NCBI GenBank assembly: GCA_963978905.1
Contig: OZ022257.1
Span: forward strand, 12,050,509-12,114,508
Length of the DNA: 64,000 nucleotides
Origin: Trichostrongylus colubriformis
Lineage: Eukaryota > Nematoda > Chromadorea > Rhabditida > Trichostrongylidae
Direction of reading: 5' to 3'
Under the pieces are notes generated by a model that saw only the letters and a program-made list of their open reading frames with translations, was not told where the DNA came from and did not search any database. Position 1 is the first letter of the stretch. Each line of letters starts with the position of its first letter. A program made the position numbers and the translations under genes. Shown in pieces: positions 35,623 through 47,113 of this stretch.

Positions 35623-38600
35623 CTAGGCTTCTTTCACAAGCGGTTTGTGATGTTCTCGAGATGGACTGCCATGCATTGACGTCCAACACGATTCACAGTA
35701 GTACTGAAATCGATATTTAAATGAAGGTAGACAGATAGCAACGAAGGACATTAGGTATCGTTCATAGTTCGCGACTCAGGCCGAAAGGATAAGAAACTAT
35801 CGATCAATGGATGATGCGCATGATTCGCGCAAGTCACGTGATCGCTCAGTTGCTTGATCGATATGTATCGTTTTCCTTCCGCTGAATCGCGTGAATCTCG
35901 CGAATTCTGGAAAATTCCTCGGCGTACTTGCAAACATTCAAGATGTGGACAGAAGAATGGTGCATGTCGTCCACCATTCGGTTCTCGGATACATTCTTCA
36001 CAAATCTGATCATCCAGTACGTATGGCTTCATTTCCACCTGCAAGCGCATCAAGTAAGCTTATAGGTAAGGTACGGCTAGGTTCAGGTAAAATGAGTTAG
36101 GGACTATTCACTATTCCACCCACATCCGACACTTTTGAGTACCCGCCTACTGGTCAAACCTACTCGTCCTTTTACGGGTGGATATCGCACGATCAAAGGC
36201 ACATTCCGCGCTCGCTGAAGCGTGGAGTAACAGTTGAAACAGTCCACTCTCCGTTGGTTGTCGGCGACTGGGTGGCGGTCTCTGAACGCCCTATTGCCCG
36301 CAGTGGGCGTGGTCGATCCGCCCCCAGCGCCCGACAACCAATGGAGAGTCAACTGTTACTCCACCCTTCAGCGAGCGCGGAATGTGCCTTTAAGTCGAAT
36401 ATCCAGTTATATTCGAGGAACTGTCGCTTTTTTTGGCACATCATAAAGTTGAAAATACGCTCAATTATCCTATTCCCCCATTTACCTATCATTTCATGCT
36501 CTATGTACCGGTCAGTTACATCGCCATGACACACATCATCATCGAAAAAAAAGGAAAAATACGAACCCTCTTCTCTACTTCTCCATGACTGAGCTGGGCG
36601 TATCGTTCTGTTATTGCTCTCATGTATGAGTTGTAATTGGTGAAAGCCACACGGCCGGCACCTGAACGGAACTCTTGAATGAGTCATAAAAATAAGTTAA
36701 TTTTGCAGAAGCGACACCTACCTTTCGGGTATTTATACTCGACATCCGTGTCAATACCAGCACAGGCAACACTGCCATATAAACGATCCATAATGTGGGC
36801 CAATTCGACTGAAAACGGTTATTTTCTGGAAGAACTACAGGGATCTCCTCTAAGGACGCCGTCAGACTTTGCTACCTTGTGGCATCAAAGCACTATCGCA
36901 CGCGAAGTTGCGGTATTGCACAATCTCAAGGGCGTAGTATCGCGTGCGAAGTGCGATTCCGCAAAATAGCAAAATCGCTAAAGTGCAAAATCGCATTTCT
37001 GACGGCGGCTCTAGCAGTGCTCACCAGCTCTTATTGGTCTCGGAACTCCACCCACAAAAACAACGCGACGAAGGTTTATCGGCACATTCACGTCAACCAG
37101 GTAATCAGCATCTGCCAGACGCCATGGGCGGATTTGAACTTTCTGAAAGGGTCACGAATTCCAAAGACTTTGAAAAAAACTTCACCAGCCAAGCTTCTAA
37201 CAGAATAATTTTGAATACAGGTGGCACCAGCTAGAGATGAATCGTCATTTCCAGGTTCAGGAAATTTTGCTACTTGTGAAACATCAAAGCAAGCTGTTAC
37301 ATGTTTGAAATGATTCTGATCATTAGAATTGCGAATTCTCAAATAAGTTCATTATCATAATGCTGCATAAATCGTAAGAAATAGCACGTACGAAGTCACT
37401 AACGAGTTTTTCGGTGCTCATTGGTGAACTGATGAAAAGAAAAAGTTTCTCGTCTTCGACTGTACAATGTTGAACCAGGGTTCGAACTGATGTTTCATGA
37501 TCGAAGATCAAGAAGACGTAGCCTAAACAGAAGAAAGATAGAAGCTTACTCGCTTCATATACCAAGCACACCTGCTATTAGCGAACAATATTCACCCTTT
37601 GGTGGATAATAACTTTTGGTCTCGTTCTTATTTGGCCAATCCACGACCAAAGATCCGAAACGGGCAAAGGTTTCCACTAACTCGTCTGAAACAGTCTATG
37701 AAAAATCTGAAATGACAGCCGAGGGATGAGGGTACCTACCTTCTTCAATGTCAATCGGTAATCCTCCAACAAACACCTTTCTACTATAAATTTCCGGTCC
37801 CAAATTGTATTGATGGTAGTATTTCGACTTCAAGGCACGGCTTAATAGATCAGTTATTGTCGAGTTTGCGACGGGACTGTCTAGTCAGGTCAGATCACGC
37901 GAGAAAATTAGTGTGGCGCGGTAACCTATGTACTTGGGCAGTCCTATGTGTACCCCTTACTTTTTTTGTAAGCCCAGACACAGGCAATTGAGAAAGGTAC
38001 TCTACCACACAGATGGCTGCTGGAACGATGATGAGCTACCACGAGATTCGCAGTCGACATTGAATGTGATGCCACTTTCGAAAAGCCTCTGAATACCCTG
38101 GCAAAGATATTCGTAGTATTCGACGTATTGTTCATCAATCATATTCAGATCGGTTCGCTGAAAATAGAAAACTGTTAGGAATGTTATAAGCGCTAAAAAT
38201 CTCATCAGATCACTGTTAAAGAAGGATCAAATCAGTGCTTCGTTTTCACACAAATTTTGTCCGGGAACAAATGGGTGTCTTCCTAAAACGTCAGTAAGCG
38301 CTCTACCTCTACCTCAGTTGACAAACGAACTGGAGAAGCCACGCGCACACATCAACAGTTTAGCGTGCCCGTAGTTCCGCGGAGCAGACTAGAGTGCTCC
38401 TGTGCGTCGCCCGCTCCTATTTGGGTTAAGGTCATACTTCGCGATTTTTCCTTCACACTCTGGTCTCTTACCACTCACGGCCCCGGAGTGGTACAGAACC
38501 CAGGAGAATAGCACATTCAAGTGGGGTACGCATGACAGCACGCGCGATTTTGCTATCCTGATCTTGCGATCCGCAGGATCGTACATCCATACACACTTAA

Positions 38601-41600
38601 TTTCCAGTCCAACTGCAAATGGACTGCAAATCGATCGCATGGTACAACCTTAACCTTACGTGGGCAGTAAAACCCATGATCCATAGTCTGTGATTCTTCA
38701 CTATGAAGTAGACGTGATCGCTTCCCTCTGTATCTCCTGTAAAACCTCCATGGACCTATGACGGTGCTACTGGAGTAGGGGGTGGGTGCACTCGACAAAA
38801 GCGTAAGTCGCGCTCACTTTTGGCTTATAGGCTCTCTCAAGGTTATTTTATGCCTAAATACACCTATATATAATAAAACGATTAAATTGTTCTTCCACTA
38901 GTATATTACGAAAAATTCGCTTCAACTAGACTAAACAACCGCTTACGCGTATTTGCCTAAGACCATGTAAAGAGAATGTCCTTCCCCAAGGCTTAGGCAT
39001 AGAAAAAAACACGAATTAGCTTCATCAAAATTGCTCCTTCGCAAAATTGGAACCCGATTCGGCTACCGCTATAACTCCTCTGCGCCTAACCATAGCGTTA
39101 GCAAAGCAGAGCACAGTATAGTGCCCCTCCCCTCAAAGGCACTTTTCGCGATAATCGCACCAGCTATTCCCCTTGCCGCAGCCGGTGGACCCCCGGGTTA
39201 CTTTCGAGACTGCGCCCTCTGAGCGGCGCCACGAGGCCTTCTGATAGCGCTAAGCCCGCGGAAAGTAACAGCGACCCCGCCCATCAACTGCGACCACACC
39301 TGGCAATTAGACGAAGCTTTTCCAACGTGGACTTGTGATTCTGTGATAAGATAAGATAAAGAAGAAGTTTAAGTGGTTTAGGATACGTTTACATGGGGAT
39401 ACAGGTAATAAAATTCCTAAGAAACCCAAAATGCGACATCCATTGAGGATTCACAAACGCTTAATTTTGTCCGCGCAGCACTAAATATTGTTAGTAGCCC
39501 CATGAAGGTGTATCTGCCCCCCCCCTGCACTCGCGGTGCTAGGAATCACCAGTGAATCTAGAGAGCTCTGAAGCGTTTATACTCGTAAAAACGTTCCATT
39601 CCGCTGCCTACCTCGCTGTTGGTCCATCCACCTCGAGGCCCATCTCCTGACTGCTCTGCAACACTGCTGCCACTACCAGACGATGACAGTCCTTAATCAT
39701 CACAGTTTGCTTCACTCGGACATCACCACATAAAGCGATAGGATGGTATAGGGGGGGGGGGTGTGGGGAGGGGGGTTGTTTGAATATATACAAAAACCAG
39801 CCATCAAGGCGATTGTGGGCCAAAACTCGGATCAACACTCAGCAGCAGAAAGCAGACTGAGCCAAGGCTTCCTTAGGTAAGCCTCACATAACTGTGGGTC
39901 CCTTTGTGAGAGAGAGGGGACTCTACCTATGAGCGTTTGATTAGCGGAAGGCAGGCCTCATACTCGGCGGTGCGGCGGGCGGCGGGAGGACGCGGCTGCG
40001 TTCACGAACATTGAGGCAGGGTGGTTCGGGTAGAGACGCAGAGACAGCGCAGCCAGCCCCGCCATCGACGCCGTAGAGTATGAAGTCGGCGCTCGCAGCT
40101 CGTGTGCCAGATCTGAATCATGGACCACGCAGACACCACCGCTAAAATGAGCATCGCACTGACACAGCCGATTTCCTCAGCATTGCGCTGAACGCTTCTC
40201 ACATCTTCGTAACTTACTACGTACTTTCCTTTTCCCAAGCCTCCCTATCTTCTCCGTCATCTTCAGTCCGTTTTGTGGTCCAACGTTCCCTTTGTGTACT
40301 TGGTGCGAAGGAATATTTGTCACGATATACAGCATTCAACGCCTGGAAATAAGTTCGGAACCATTTTATGCGAGTTCAAGTTGACAAATCTTTAAAGCTT
40401 ACATCCAAAGTGCTAAAATCTCTACGAGACAGTAATTCAGCTTGAGTCTCCATCAGGCCGTTTTCCATAAATGTGCTTGCACGATGTCGAATAATCTGAA
40501 TCATCCCTAGTATGCTCTTTATTTCGAGTAGTTTCTCGGAATCGATCTATCTCTTCAGAACTTTATGGATGTGTGAATGCACTAGAGAGAAGCGATGGAG
40601 AACTGCTGGGCTAAGGTAGTGAGCAGACCTGAGAGGATTCTTGTTGCTTCCTTGCAGCTGTGCGTTCAGATAGCTGACCATTCTGCTGTTCGTCTTGATA
40701 GTACAGAGCGGCATTCGTTCGAGAGAATCCACCAAATGGAGAGTTGTAGCGGAATGGATGACCTCAAATACAGCAGAAACAATAATGTGGCTTACTTGAA
40801 ATCAAACATAGATGCTAGCTAATGCTAGCAAGATTAAAAGAGGTGGAACGGCCTAAAACATGAGGAATGGAACCGTCAAGCTTCCGCACATCTACGGTGT
40901 ACGTGTTTGCGGCGCGCTTCATCAATGACGTATTGATCTGACATGAGTCACTTGTGAATGTGACGCGTGGAGGTCGCAGGCTATCGGCTCATCAATAAGT
41001 AGACCACTCACCAATATCTAATTTTCCATCGGATTTCTTCATTATGTCGGCTCTCACGCTCTCCCAGCCATCCCAGTCACTTTTTCCGTTGTGTCTGCAT
41101 TCCTCACTTTGTGCATCATCGTCGGCTCTTTCAACATCGTCTTCCTTATCAGGATGATTTACATATTTATTTTCTGAGGACTCCTCCTTCTCACTATTAA
41201 CTTCAGCCTAAAGTCATTAGAATGAACTGATCAATCCTTATCATCAACATACTTGCGCGCTTCCGCCTAAGGCAGGGTTCATAGTCGGCGATCGCACATG
41301 CGCTTCAGCCGATCGGGCAACTGGGCAAAACGCATAAGATGCAGATTGGACGATAAGTGACGGTAGTAATCTGCCCGAAACTGGCAGTTGAGAACAGCAG
41401 TCAGGTGTACGGCGGCAATTTGAAGCCGGTAACGGCAGCTACGGCGTCAAAATCAAATGCCGCCGCCGACCACGGCGGCACTCTTGTGACGTGCTCTCTT
41501 TGTAAAACGCCTGACACAATCACACGACAGTATGATGATTGTGGCGAGAGCCCAAGAATTCAAATTCTAATTTGGCATAGTATGGCACTATGCCACGATT

Positions 41601-42430
41601 CCAATTCGTGGCTCTCTCTACGATCACCATGCTGTAAAGTGGTTGGATCGAACGTTTTGCAAGCGGAGCGCGTCATCAGAGTGTCACCGTGGTCGGCGGC
41701 GGGCACATGATTTTGACGCCGTCGCTGCCAGTGGCGGCGTCAAATTGCCGCCATCGTCGACGATGCCAGCATCGGTACGCAAAGTATACACGCGACCTTA
41801 GAAAGAGATAGCTAGAGAGGTGGAAAGACGATGTGAATGCAAAGACGCAGACCACTTTAGTTTTCGCGAGCAAAAAACCTTCTAGGGGACTTCAGCCGCC
41901 ATCGCCTGATCGACTACTCGATACGTATCTCTCCTTTTTCTCCTGGACGCCTGAATCGCAAGCACTGAACTATGCCCAAGGCCGCATTCATACTCTGCGA
42001 TGCCGGCGGCAGGGCGCGAAAGCGTTCCTCTGCGTCTCCGCCTATGCCGACCTGCCTCCTTGCCTGCGTCGTCTCTGCGCCTCCCACGTGCCTCTCTGCC
42101 TGTGCACGCAGCCATGCCCTGCCGGCGCTAAGTATGAACGCATCCTAATCGTTATACGTCAACACCGCAACCTGTCACTCCCCCTATTCTTTGCGGTTTG
42201 CACCCTAGTCGTCTACACGAGAAACTCATATCCCAAGTCGGTCAAAACGAGCTAGGGGTCCCACCAATACGTAACGGTCCCCCTTGTATCAAAAACTCTT
42301 CTCGGCCATAGATACCACTCCCTCTTTTTCCAGCTACTCTACTGTCACTTTTGAAACTATCACAGACCTTGGAGTCCTCATTTCCCCAGAAGTTATCGTC
42401 GTTTAGATTTAAGAAACCACGTTTGCTCAT
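35623..42430 (-). CDS. CPEB2-4-type cytoplasmic polyadenylation element binding protein
   Basis: CPEB proteins bind U-rich elements in mRNA 3' ends and control polyadenylation and translation in the cytoplasm. Exons, 5' to 3': 42430 to about 42338 or 42368, 41012-41207, 40629-40762, 40403-40495, 40225-40342, 38006-38157, 37740-37876, 37596-37685, 37404-37522, 37025-37142, 36722-36808, 36567-36661, 35928-36038, 35623-35703. RRM1 has KVFVGGLPIDIEE and GYVFLIFDHE. RRM2 has VVFVGGVPRPIRAVELAHIM and YPKGAGRVAF. The zinc-binding end has VLDDQICEEC, HAPFFC, LECLQYYCESCW and REHHKPLVKE. These match the CPEB2-4 group better than CPEB1. The N-terminal half is acidic and low-complexity. TTTCAG abuts the first ATG, suiting spliced-leader addition. 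One junction, 40,225 to 38,157, does not keep phase; a small exon there is unresolved. Confidence 0.93.
36193..36393. mobile_element. TTAA-family palindromic MITE, copy 2
   Basis: Same ends (AAAGGCACATTCCGCGCTCG and complement) and same inner CTCTCCGTTGGTTGTCGGCG block as 198-393. It lies in an intron of the CPEB-like gene. TTAA remains only on the right side. Confidence 0.8.
36854..37009. mobile_element. PIF/Harbinger-type MITE in CPEB-like intron
   Basis: GACGCCGTCAGACTTTGC and its complement end CATTTCTGACGGCGGC bound a body with GCAAAATCGC-type repeats. TAA precedes the left end. Confidence 0.65.
39944..40100. mobile_element. GCCGGC-body MITE in CPEB-like intron
   Basis: GCGGCTGCGTTCACGAACAT, GAGGCAGGGTGG and GAGACGCAGAGACAG match the family seen at 57,327-57,460. 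The ends (GGCCTCATACTCGGCGG and AGAGTATGAAGTCGGC) are imperfect inverted repeats. Confidence 0.55.
41270..41805. mobile_element. Two joined MITE fragments in CPEB-like intron
   Basis: GGCAGGGTTCATAGTCGGCG at 41,273 is the left end of one type. From 41,410 the GGCGTCAAAATCAAATGCCG and GACGCCGTCGCTGCC blocks match 8,539-8,888 and 33,385-33,633. The right end reads GCAAAGTATACACGCGACC followed by TTA. Confidence 0.5.
41980..42146. mobile_element. GCCGGC-body MITE in CPEB-like intron
   Basis: GGCCGCATTCATACTCTGCG and the right end CTAAGTATGAACGCATCC are inverted. The inner GCCGGCGGCAGGGCG and CCCTGCCGGCGC also pair. The right end is followed by TAA. Confidence 0.75.
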
Positions 42431-42684
42431 CTGAAACAGCAACCATCATCAGGCGAGACATGAACGGAGAATGTACACTCCTTCCTACCTTCTTCTTTAG
42501 AAGCGGCTGAACATGAAGAAGTTAAAATAGAAAGTGGTCCTTACTCACCCAGAACAAACGATATTAACGGTATCATGATTTTCGTTTCGATATCCTGTTA
42601 TCAGAATCTTTCTCCATATCATTGCACCGCGAACCGTTCATATCACAGTATGTGCTTCTGGTTGTGAGAACGGTATATCGATTA

Positions 42685-42748
42685 GGCCGCGCTCATACTT
42701 TGCGCACCGGCGTCAAATGACGTGTGCGCAAAGTATGACCGCGGTCTC
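42685..42748. mobile_element. Minimal MITE (two ends only)
   Basis: GGCCGCGCTCATACTTTGCG and its complement CGCAAAGTATGACCGCGG are separated by only about 20 bases. TTA precedes the left end. It looks like an internally deleted member of the family. Confidence 0.7.
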
Positions 42749-43120
42749 GTTCGCCGTCTAAATCAATAACCATCGTTAGGCACATGTTTTACATTGGGTA
42801 GCTATTCTTAGAAAACGGATCACAACCAGCCCTATATCGGCTCTCCCAAAGATTTGTCACAAGTAGCCATGATTGCGAATGCAGAGCTGAGTTATTGAAT
42901 GGACGGGATAGGAACAGAGCTATTGCTATTGCTATTGAAAACTTTATACTCAGCACTCAGAACATCTCTTTAACCCCTAGGGATAAAAGTTCTCAGATGC
43001 TTGAGAGGATGGATACACGGCTTTTAATAGTATGTATCAATTTGTTAGAGATGACCCGCTTCTCAACTTCTCGATAACTGCTTCTTGGAGAGTTAGGGCG
43101 GGGCTCTCGAAAGCACTTTA

Positions 43121-43197
43121 GGCCGCGTTCAGACTTTGCGATTCTGCGTTTTTGCGATTTTGCGATTTTGCGATTTTGCGATTTTGCGATTCTGCCT
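43121..43197 (+). repeat. MITE left end with GCGATTTT microsatellite
   Basis: TTA is followed by GGCCGCGTTCAGACTTTGCG, then several tandem GCGATTTT units. No right end was found, so the element is truncated. Confidence 0.75.
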
Positions 43198-44116
43198 TTC
43201 TAGCAGGATTTCCTTTAGTATTTTGTTTATTGTGAGCGTGTTCAACTTAGACTTATGTTTGTTTTGTGTTTTATGTGTGTGTTGTGTGTGGGTTGTGTGT
43301 TTTGGCGTGCATGTTGTTCATAGTTATTGATTTGCATTTACTATGGTCTTGCCAGTTGCTGTATAATGTTTACTACCTTCTTCTAACCCATATTTGTTCC
43401 TTTTTCAGAGTCGATACCTTCTTATTCGATGTGATTCAATTTGTTGGAGATGTTATTTTGTAATTTTTTAAAATATGGAGATGTTATTCATTATCGCACG
43501 TAAATCCGGTAAGTTTATCTGAATTCTTGCTGATTCCTAGTGATTTAGACCTTCTTTCTCTATTTGTAAGAGCTTGTTTGTGTTTGTAGCTGTCAGCTTT
43601 GGCCGAATTTGGGTGACTTCATCAATACTACCCCACACTTTTTACCTTGCAATCGAAAAGTTACAGAATTGCGCAGTATTTTCAAACCGTTGTTTCAGTG
43701 ATGTTTCGAAAATATTGTCTTCTGACTGTATGCATAACATCATGACAGTTGCTGTGAACAGATATGATGTTTTTCAACGAAGGTACGTGTTTTCAATTAC
43801 GCTTTCATATGAAGTACAATAATATCTCCATCATCAGTATTCTTCCTTTTTTGCTTCGCTTTATTTTCATGATTCCCGGTGAGTGCCTTTTCATTGCAGG
43901 TTGACGCGTTTTCACGTTAATACGAGTATAGAAAATGTGATATTCAAATTCAGTGCTAATAGAACCCCAGATGGGAAGTATGTACAGCGTGACTTTGCTT
44001 TAGCTTCATGATTCATATCTCTCGTCCCATCAACAATAGGAGATAGCCCGTTGCAGACTTCGCGATTTTGCGGTGTTGCGGCTCCGCACGCAAAGTTGCG
44101 GCCTTGGACAACCTTA

Positions 44117-44368
44117 GGCAGTGTTCATAGTTCACGATTCAGGCGATCAGGCGATCAGGCGGAAGGAAAAAGATACATATTGATTGGGTGATTCAGGCGA
44201 TCACGCGATCGCGTAAAGCACGCGATCGCGTGGATCACGCGATCAGGCGGAAAAGAAAAGATATATATTGATTACGTGATTCAGGCGATCACGCGATCGC
44301 GTAAAGCACGCGATCGCGTAAAGCACGCGATCGCGTGATCGCCTGAATCGTGAACTATGAACACTGCC
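44117..44368. mobile_element. PIF/Harbinger-type MITE with TTA target duplication
   Basis: The ends GGCAGTGTTCATAGTTCACG and complement are inverted and flanked by TTA on both sides (44,114-44,116 and 44,369-44,371). The body alternates CGATTCAGGCGATCACGCG and CGCGTAAAGCACGCGATCG units. Confidence 0.85.
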
Positions 44369-44435
44369 TTAGGCTGAGGTGATACCGTGCGGACCGGACG
44401 GACCGGCCGGTCCGCACGTTATAACCTCAGCCTAA
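44369..44435. repeat. Perfect hairpin abutting the MITE
   Basis: TTAGGCTGAGGT and ACCTCAGCCTAA bound a GC-rich centre (GTGCGGACCGG with CCGGTCCGCAC). It begins at the right TTA of the preceding element and may be a second tiny MITE inserted next to it. Confidence 0.75.
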
Positions 44436-44839
44436 CGCATGCTTTCTACTGCAAACTGTGGTTCAGCATAACATGTACATTTAAAAAATTTTCTACTCCT
44501 TGACACTTATGGTTGCTTCATCCTCGACCGTAACACCGTATGAATTCTAAGGTAAATGTAATTTGTAGCTTTTCCACGGAATCTGTTTTCCGGTCGTTAC
44601 ACACTGTCATGTATATGATTTTGTTTATCATTTCTTGCGTCAAAATATGAATGGTTAAAAGAGTATCCGAAGAAGAAAAGTAATATCATATGTAAAGCTA
44701 AATTACGGCAAACCTACAGATATCTAAGAGATATTGTCAATCAGAAGGCGTGGTGCCAGCCACAAATAGCAAATTGAAAAAAAGATTTTTGGCGTAAACA
44801 TAAGAGATGAATAATGAGACATATGTAATAAATAACAAG

Positions 44840-45059
44840 GGTGCTATCGCAATGAGAGAAGGGACATCTCACCATGGACATGATTTTAACCTAAACCTAG
44901 AGGGGAAAAGGAACCCCCTTCTCTCCTCCACTAAGGCTTAGGCAAAAACTATACGCATGTATATACATTGACCCCTCAAAGATCCTTCCGAGATGCTTAG
45001 ATAAGCAACTTTCTATAAGGAACCCCCCCCCCCCCCCTTCCCCTCATTGCGATAGCACC
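44840..45059. mobile_element. MITE with GGTGCTATCGCAATGAG ends
   Basis: The 17-base left end GGTGCTATCGCAATGAG has an exact complement at the right. The interior holds a poly-C run. A fragment with a related end (GGTGCTATCACAATG) precedes the G-run at 28,599. Confidence 0.8.
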
Positions 45060-45311
45060 ATAAACATAATAGTGAAGTAAGTAAATAAATGAATTAGAAT
45101 ATGGCCGAACTTTGAGAACAAGGACTTCACAATGACCGAAAAATCAGCTAAGCTGAACTGCAACTAAAGCTGTCAATGGTGAATCAAACAAAATGGTGAA
45201 TCAAACAATTGGCGATGAGTTTATCACAGGCATTTACATGACTCATTAGACAGACTTTTATAGAAAGAAATTTCAAATGTGCCCCGGATTCAGTGAAAAT
45301 AACAAACTCCG

Positions 45312-46096
45312 CTATTCATGTAATCCTTTCTTCAGATGCTCATATTCCCGCAACATTACTTCGGCTTCGAATAAGAGAGCCTCAAGTTGCTCATGAGCTG
45401 CCCGTTCTGAATCTTCAACTTCTTCAAATGCACTTCGTGCCGTCGGAACCTGGATAGTTGGTACAATACCAATAGCAAAAAAGCCTCAAGTCAGCTCTAA
45501 AGTAGCTCCTGTTCAATTTCTTCAACAGAGAATGTTGGTACACAACCTCTTCTTCTCCGAGCAAAAGGTGCATATCGGTGGAATCGAATTCGGGCAGAGG
45601 AATTGTCTTAGTGGAAAACTCGGCTTGAAGCTTTTTCAGGGCACTATTCAAGCGTTCTCCAATGTCTCGCATCTGCTCCACCATGTCTCTTATCACCTCA
45701 CTATTTGGCATTCTGCAAAATATTCAATCGATTTAAACGAAACTACTGAAAAACTGAAAGAAATACTGAAAAAAGATTAAGCCACAAAAAAATACCGTTG
45801 CAGTGCCAGCACAGCTTTTTTGAGCTTCCTCGTTGAGTTAACTATGCGCTTTTTATGATCTCCACTAGACGAAGGAGATTCGCAGCATGAATCGCTACCA
45901 TTACCATGATCTTCACACCCGGGGACTTCTTTTCGCTCACGATACTCATGTGTAAATACTTCGAACTGAAATGAAGACATTGCTCTGAAATGGAAGCTAC
46001 TGAAAGCTGAAAGAGAACCTGTGAGCAGTTGAAGCTCTGTTGATCTATAAGACGATCAGCGTCTACGTTTGATGTCTCTTCTAACGTCTCTGCCAT
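45312..46096 (-). CDS. Small coiled-coil protein of unknown function
   Basis: I do not recognise the family. Exons, 5' to 3': 46019-46096, 45796-45965, 45547-45712 and 45312-45449. All phases agree and give 183 residues. The first intron is 53 bases, typical of nematodes. The N-terminus is MAETLEETSNVDADRL. The middle has a Cys- and Ser-rich stretch (GCEDHGNGSDSCCESPSSS) and then helical segments such as RKLKKAVLALQR, EQMRDIGERLNSALKKLQ and EEVEDSERAAHEQLEALL, ending HLKKGLHE. The C-terminal half is predicted by eye to be coiled coil. A spliced-leader acceptor TTCTAG lies about 17 bases before the ATG. A small structural subunit, for example of a kinetochore or tethering complex, would fit, but nothing proves it. 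Confidence 0.75.
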
Positions 46097-46938
46097 TTTG
46101 GATTCTTGCACTAGAATACAAACTCAGTTGACAGGTTCATCGGAGCACATCACCGAATGGCAAAAAGCAGTTCTTCGCTTCGAACAGACTCAGCTATTAA
46201 CAGTTAACACCTTTTTGAAAAACATTTAATTCAAAATAAACAAGAATTAATCAAGGGAGGAAATAGGACGATACAAGTAAGTAGAATCGTTTCCGAAGTA
46301 AAAGTGACAATCAAGACGAAGAAGAGCACACACTAAACACGAAATTCTATCATATAAACCAGTAACTTGTGCGTCTGTTTGTCGGTGAGTCGGTATGTAC
46401 GTGTGTAGGTATGCATGTATGTCTGTCCATCCGCAAGTGAGTGATTGCGATTAGGGAAGCATCCTCTACAGGTAGGGAGAAACGGACGGGTATTAGAGTA
46501 ACATTGTGAGGGTATGTTATCATTGTGATAGCTTCTACCACTTATATAAAGACCTATTCCGCACCCTCACACTCATTCGGCGGTGCGCTGACGTCGCAGT
46601 AGGTGCCGCCACACTGGGATGGCATGTAGTACAATTGTAGGAGGAACAGTACCATTTGGACTGGACCGACCAGAGGGTTGGTTACTGAGTAATGAAAACT
46701 GTTTCAAGCTTTTTAGTAAGTAACTGTCGGCTTAGTTAGATATCATAGAGTGTGTAGAGGGCCGAAAGCGGATGGTGGACTCACAAGGAAGTACATTCTC
46801 TGATTTCTGAGACTAATGACTGGCACCAATGGATTTGCGGATGAGTGTGGTTCAATACTGTTATTCTATAATCCTTGCTAAGTCGCATCTCCTGCCAATA
46901 TTATCGTATGGATACCAGTTGGATAGCCAAGCTGCCGT

Positions 46939-47046
46939 CCGCCGCTTCTCCTTCTTAGAGGGCCGGCTCCGTCAGCCCTTTCAGATTTCATTTTTCTGAG
47001 CCTGGCGAAGCCGGACCCTCCTGAGAAGGAGAAGCGCCCGGCGATA
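46939..47046. repeat. Imperfect hairpin of about 105 bp
   Basis: CGCTTCTCCTTCTTAGAGGG and CCCTCCTGAGAAGGAGAAGC pair around a loop containing CAGATTTCATTTTTCTGAG. It lies 70 bases downstream of the MKRN2OS-like stop codon. It may be a foldback repeat or an RNA 3'-end structure. Confidence 0.7.
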
Positions 47047-47113
47047 GCTGGGCGATCGACTGGTTCAAAAAAAAACCACTTCGCAAGGTGATACAAGATG
47101 AGCCCTTCTGAGT

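Noticed and set aside
44117..44368. CRISPR-like or satellite array of CGATCGCG units
   Set aside because: The repeats are inverted, not regularly spaced, and the block has TTA-flanked terminal inverted repeats typical of a MITE; the genome is eukaryotic.
44369..44435. TTAGGC at element ends as internal telomere sequence
   Set aside because: There is no tandem array; the hexamer arises from the TTA target next to the element's GGC end.
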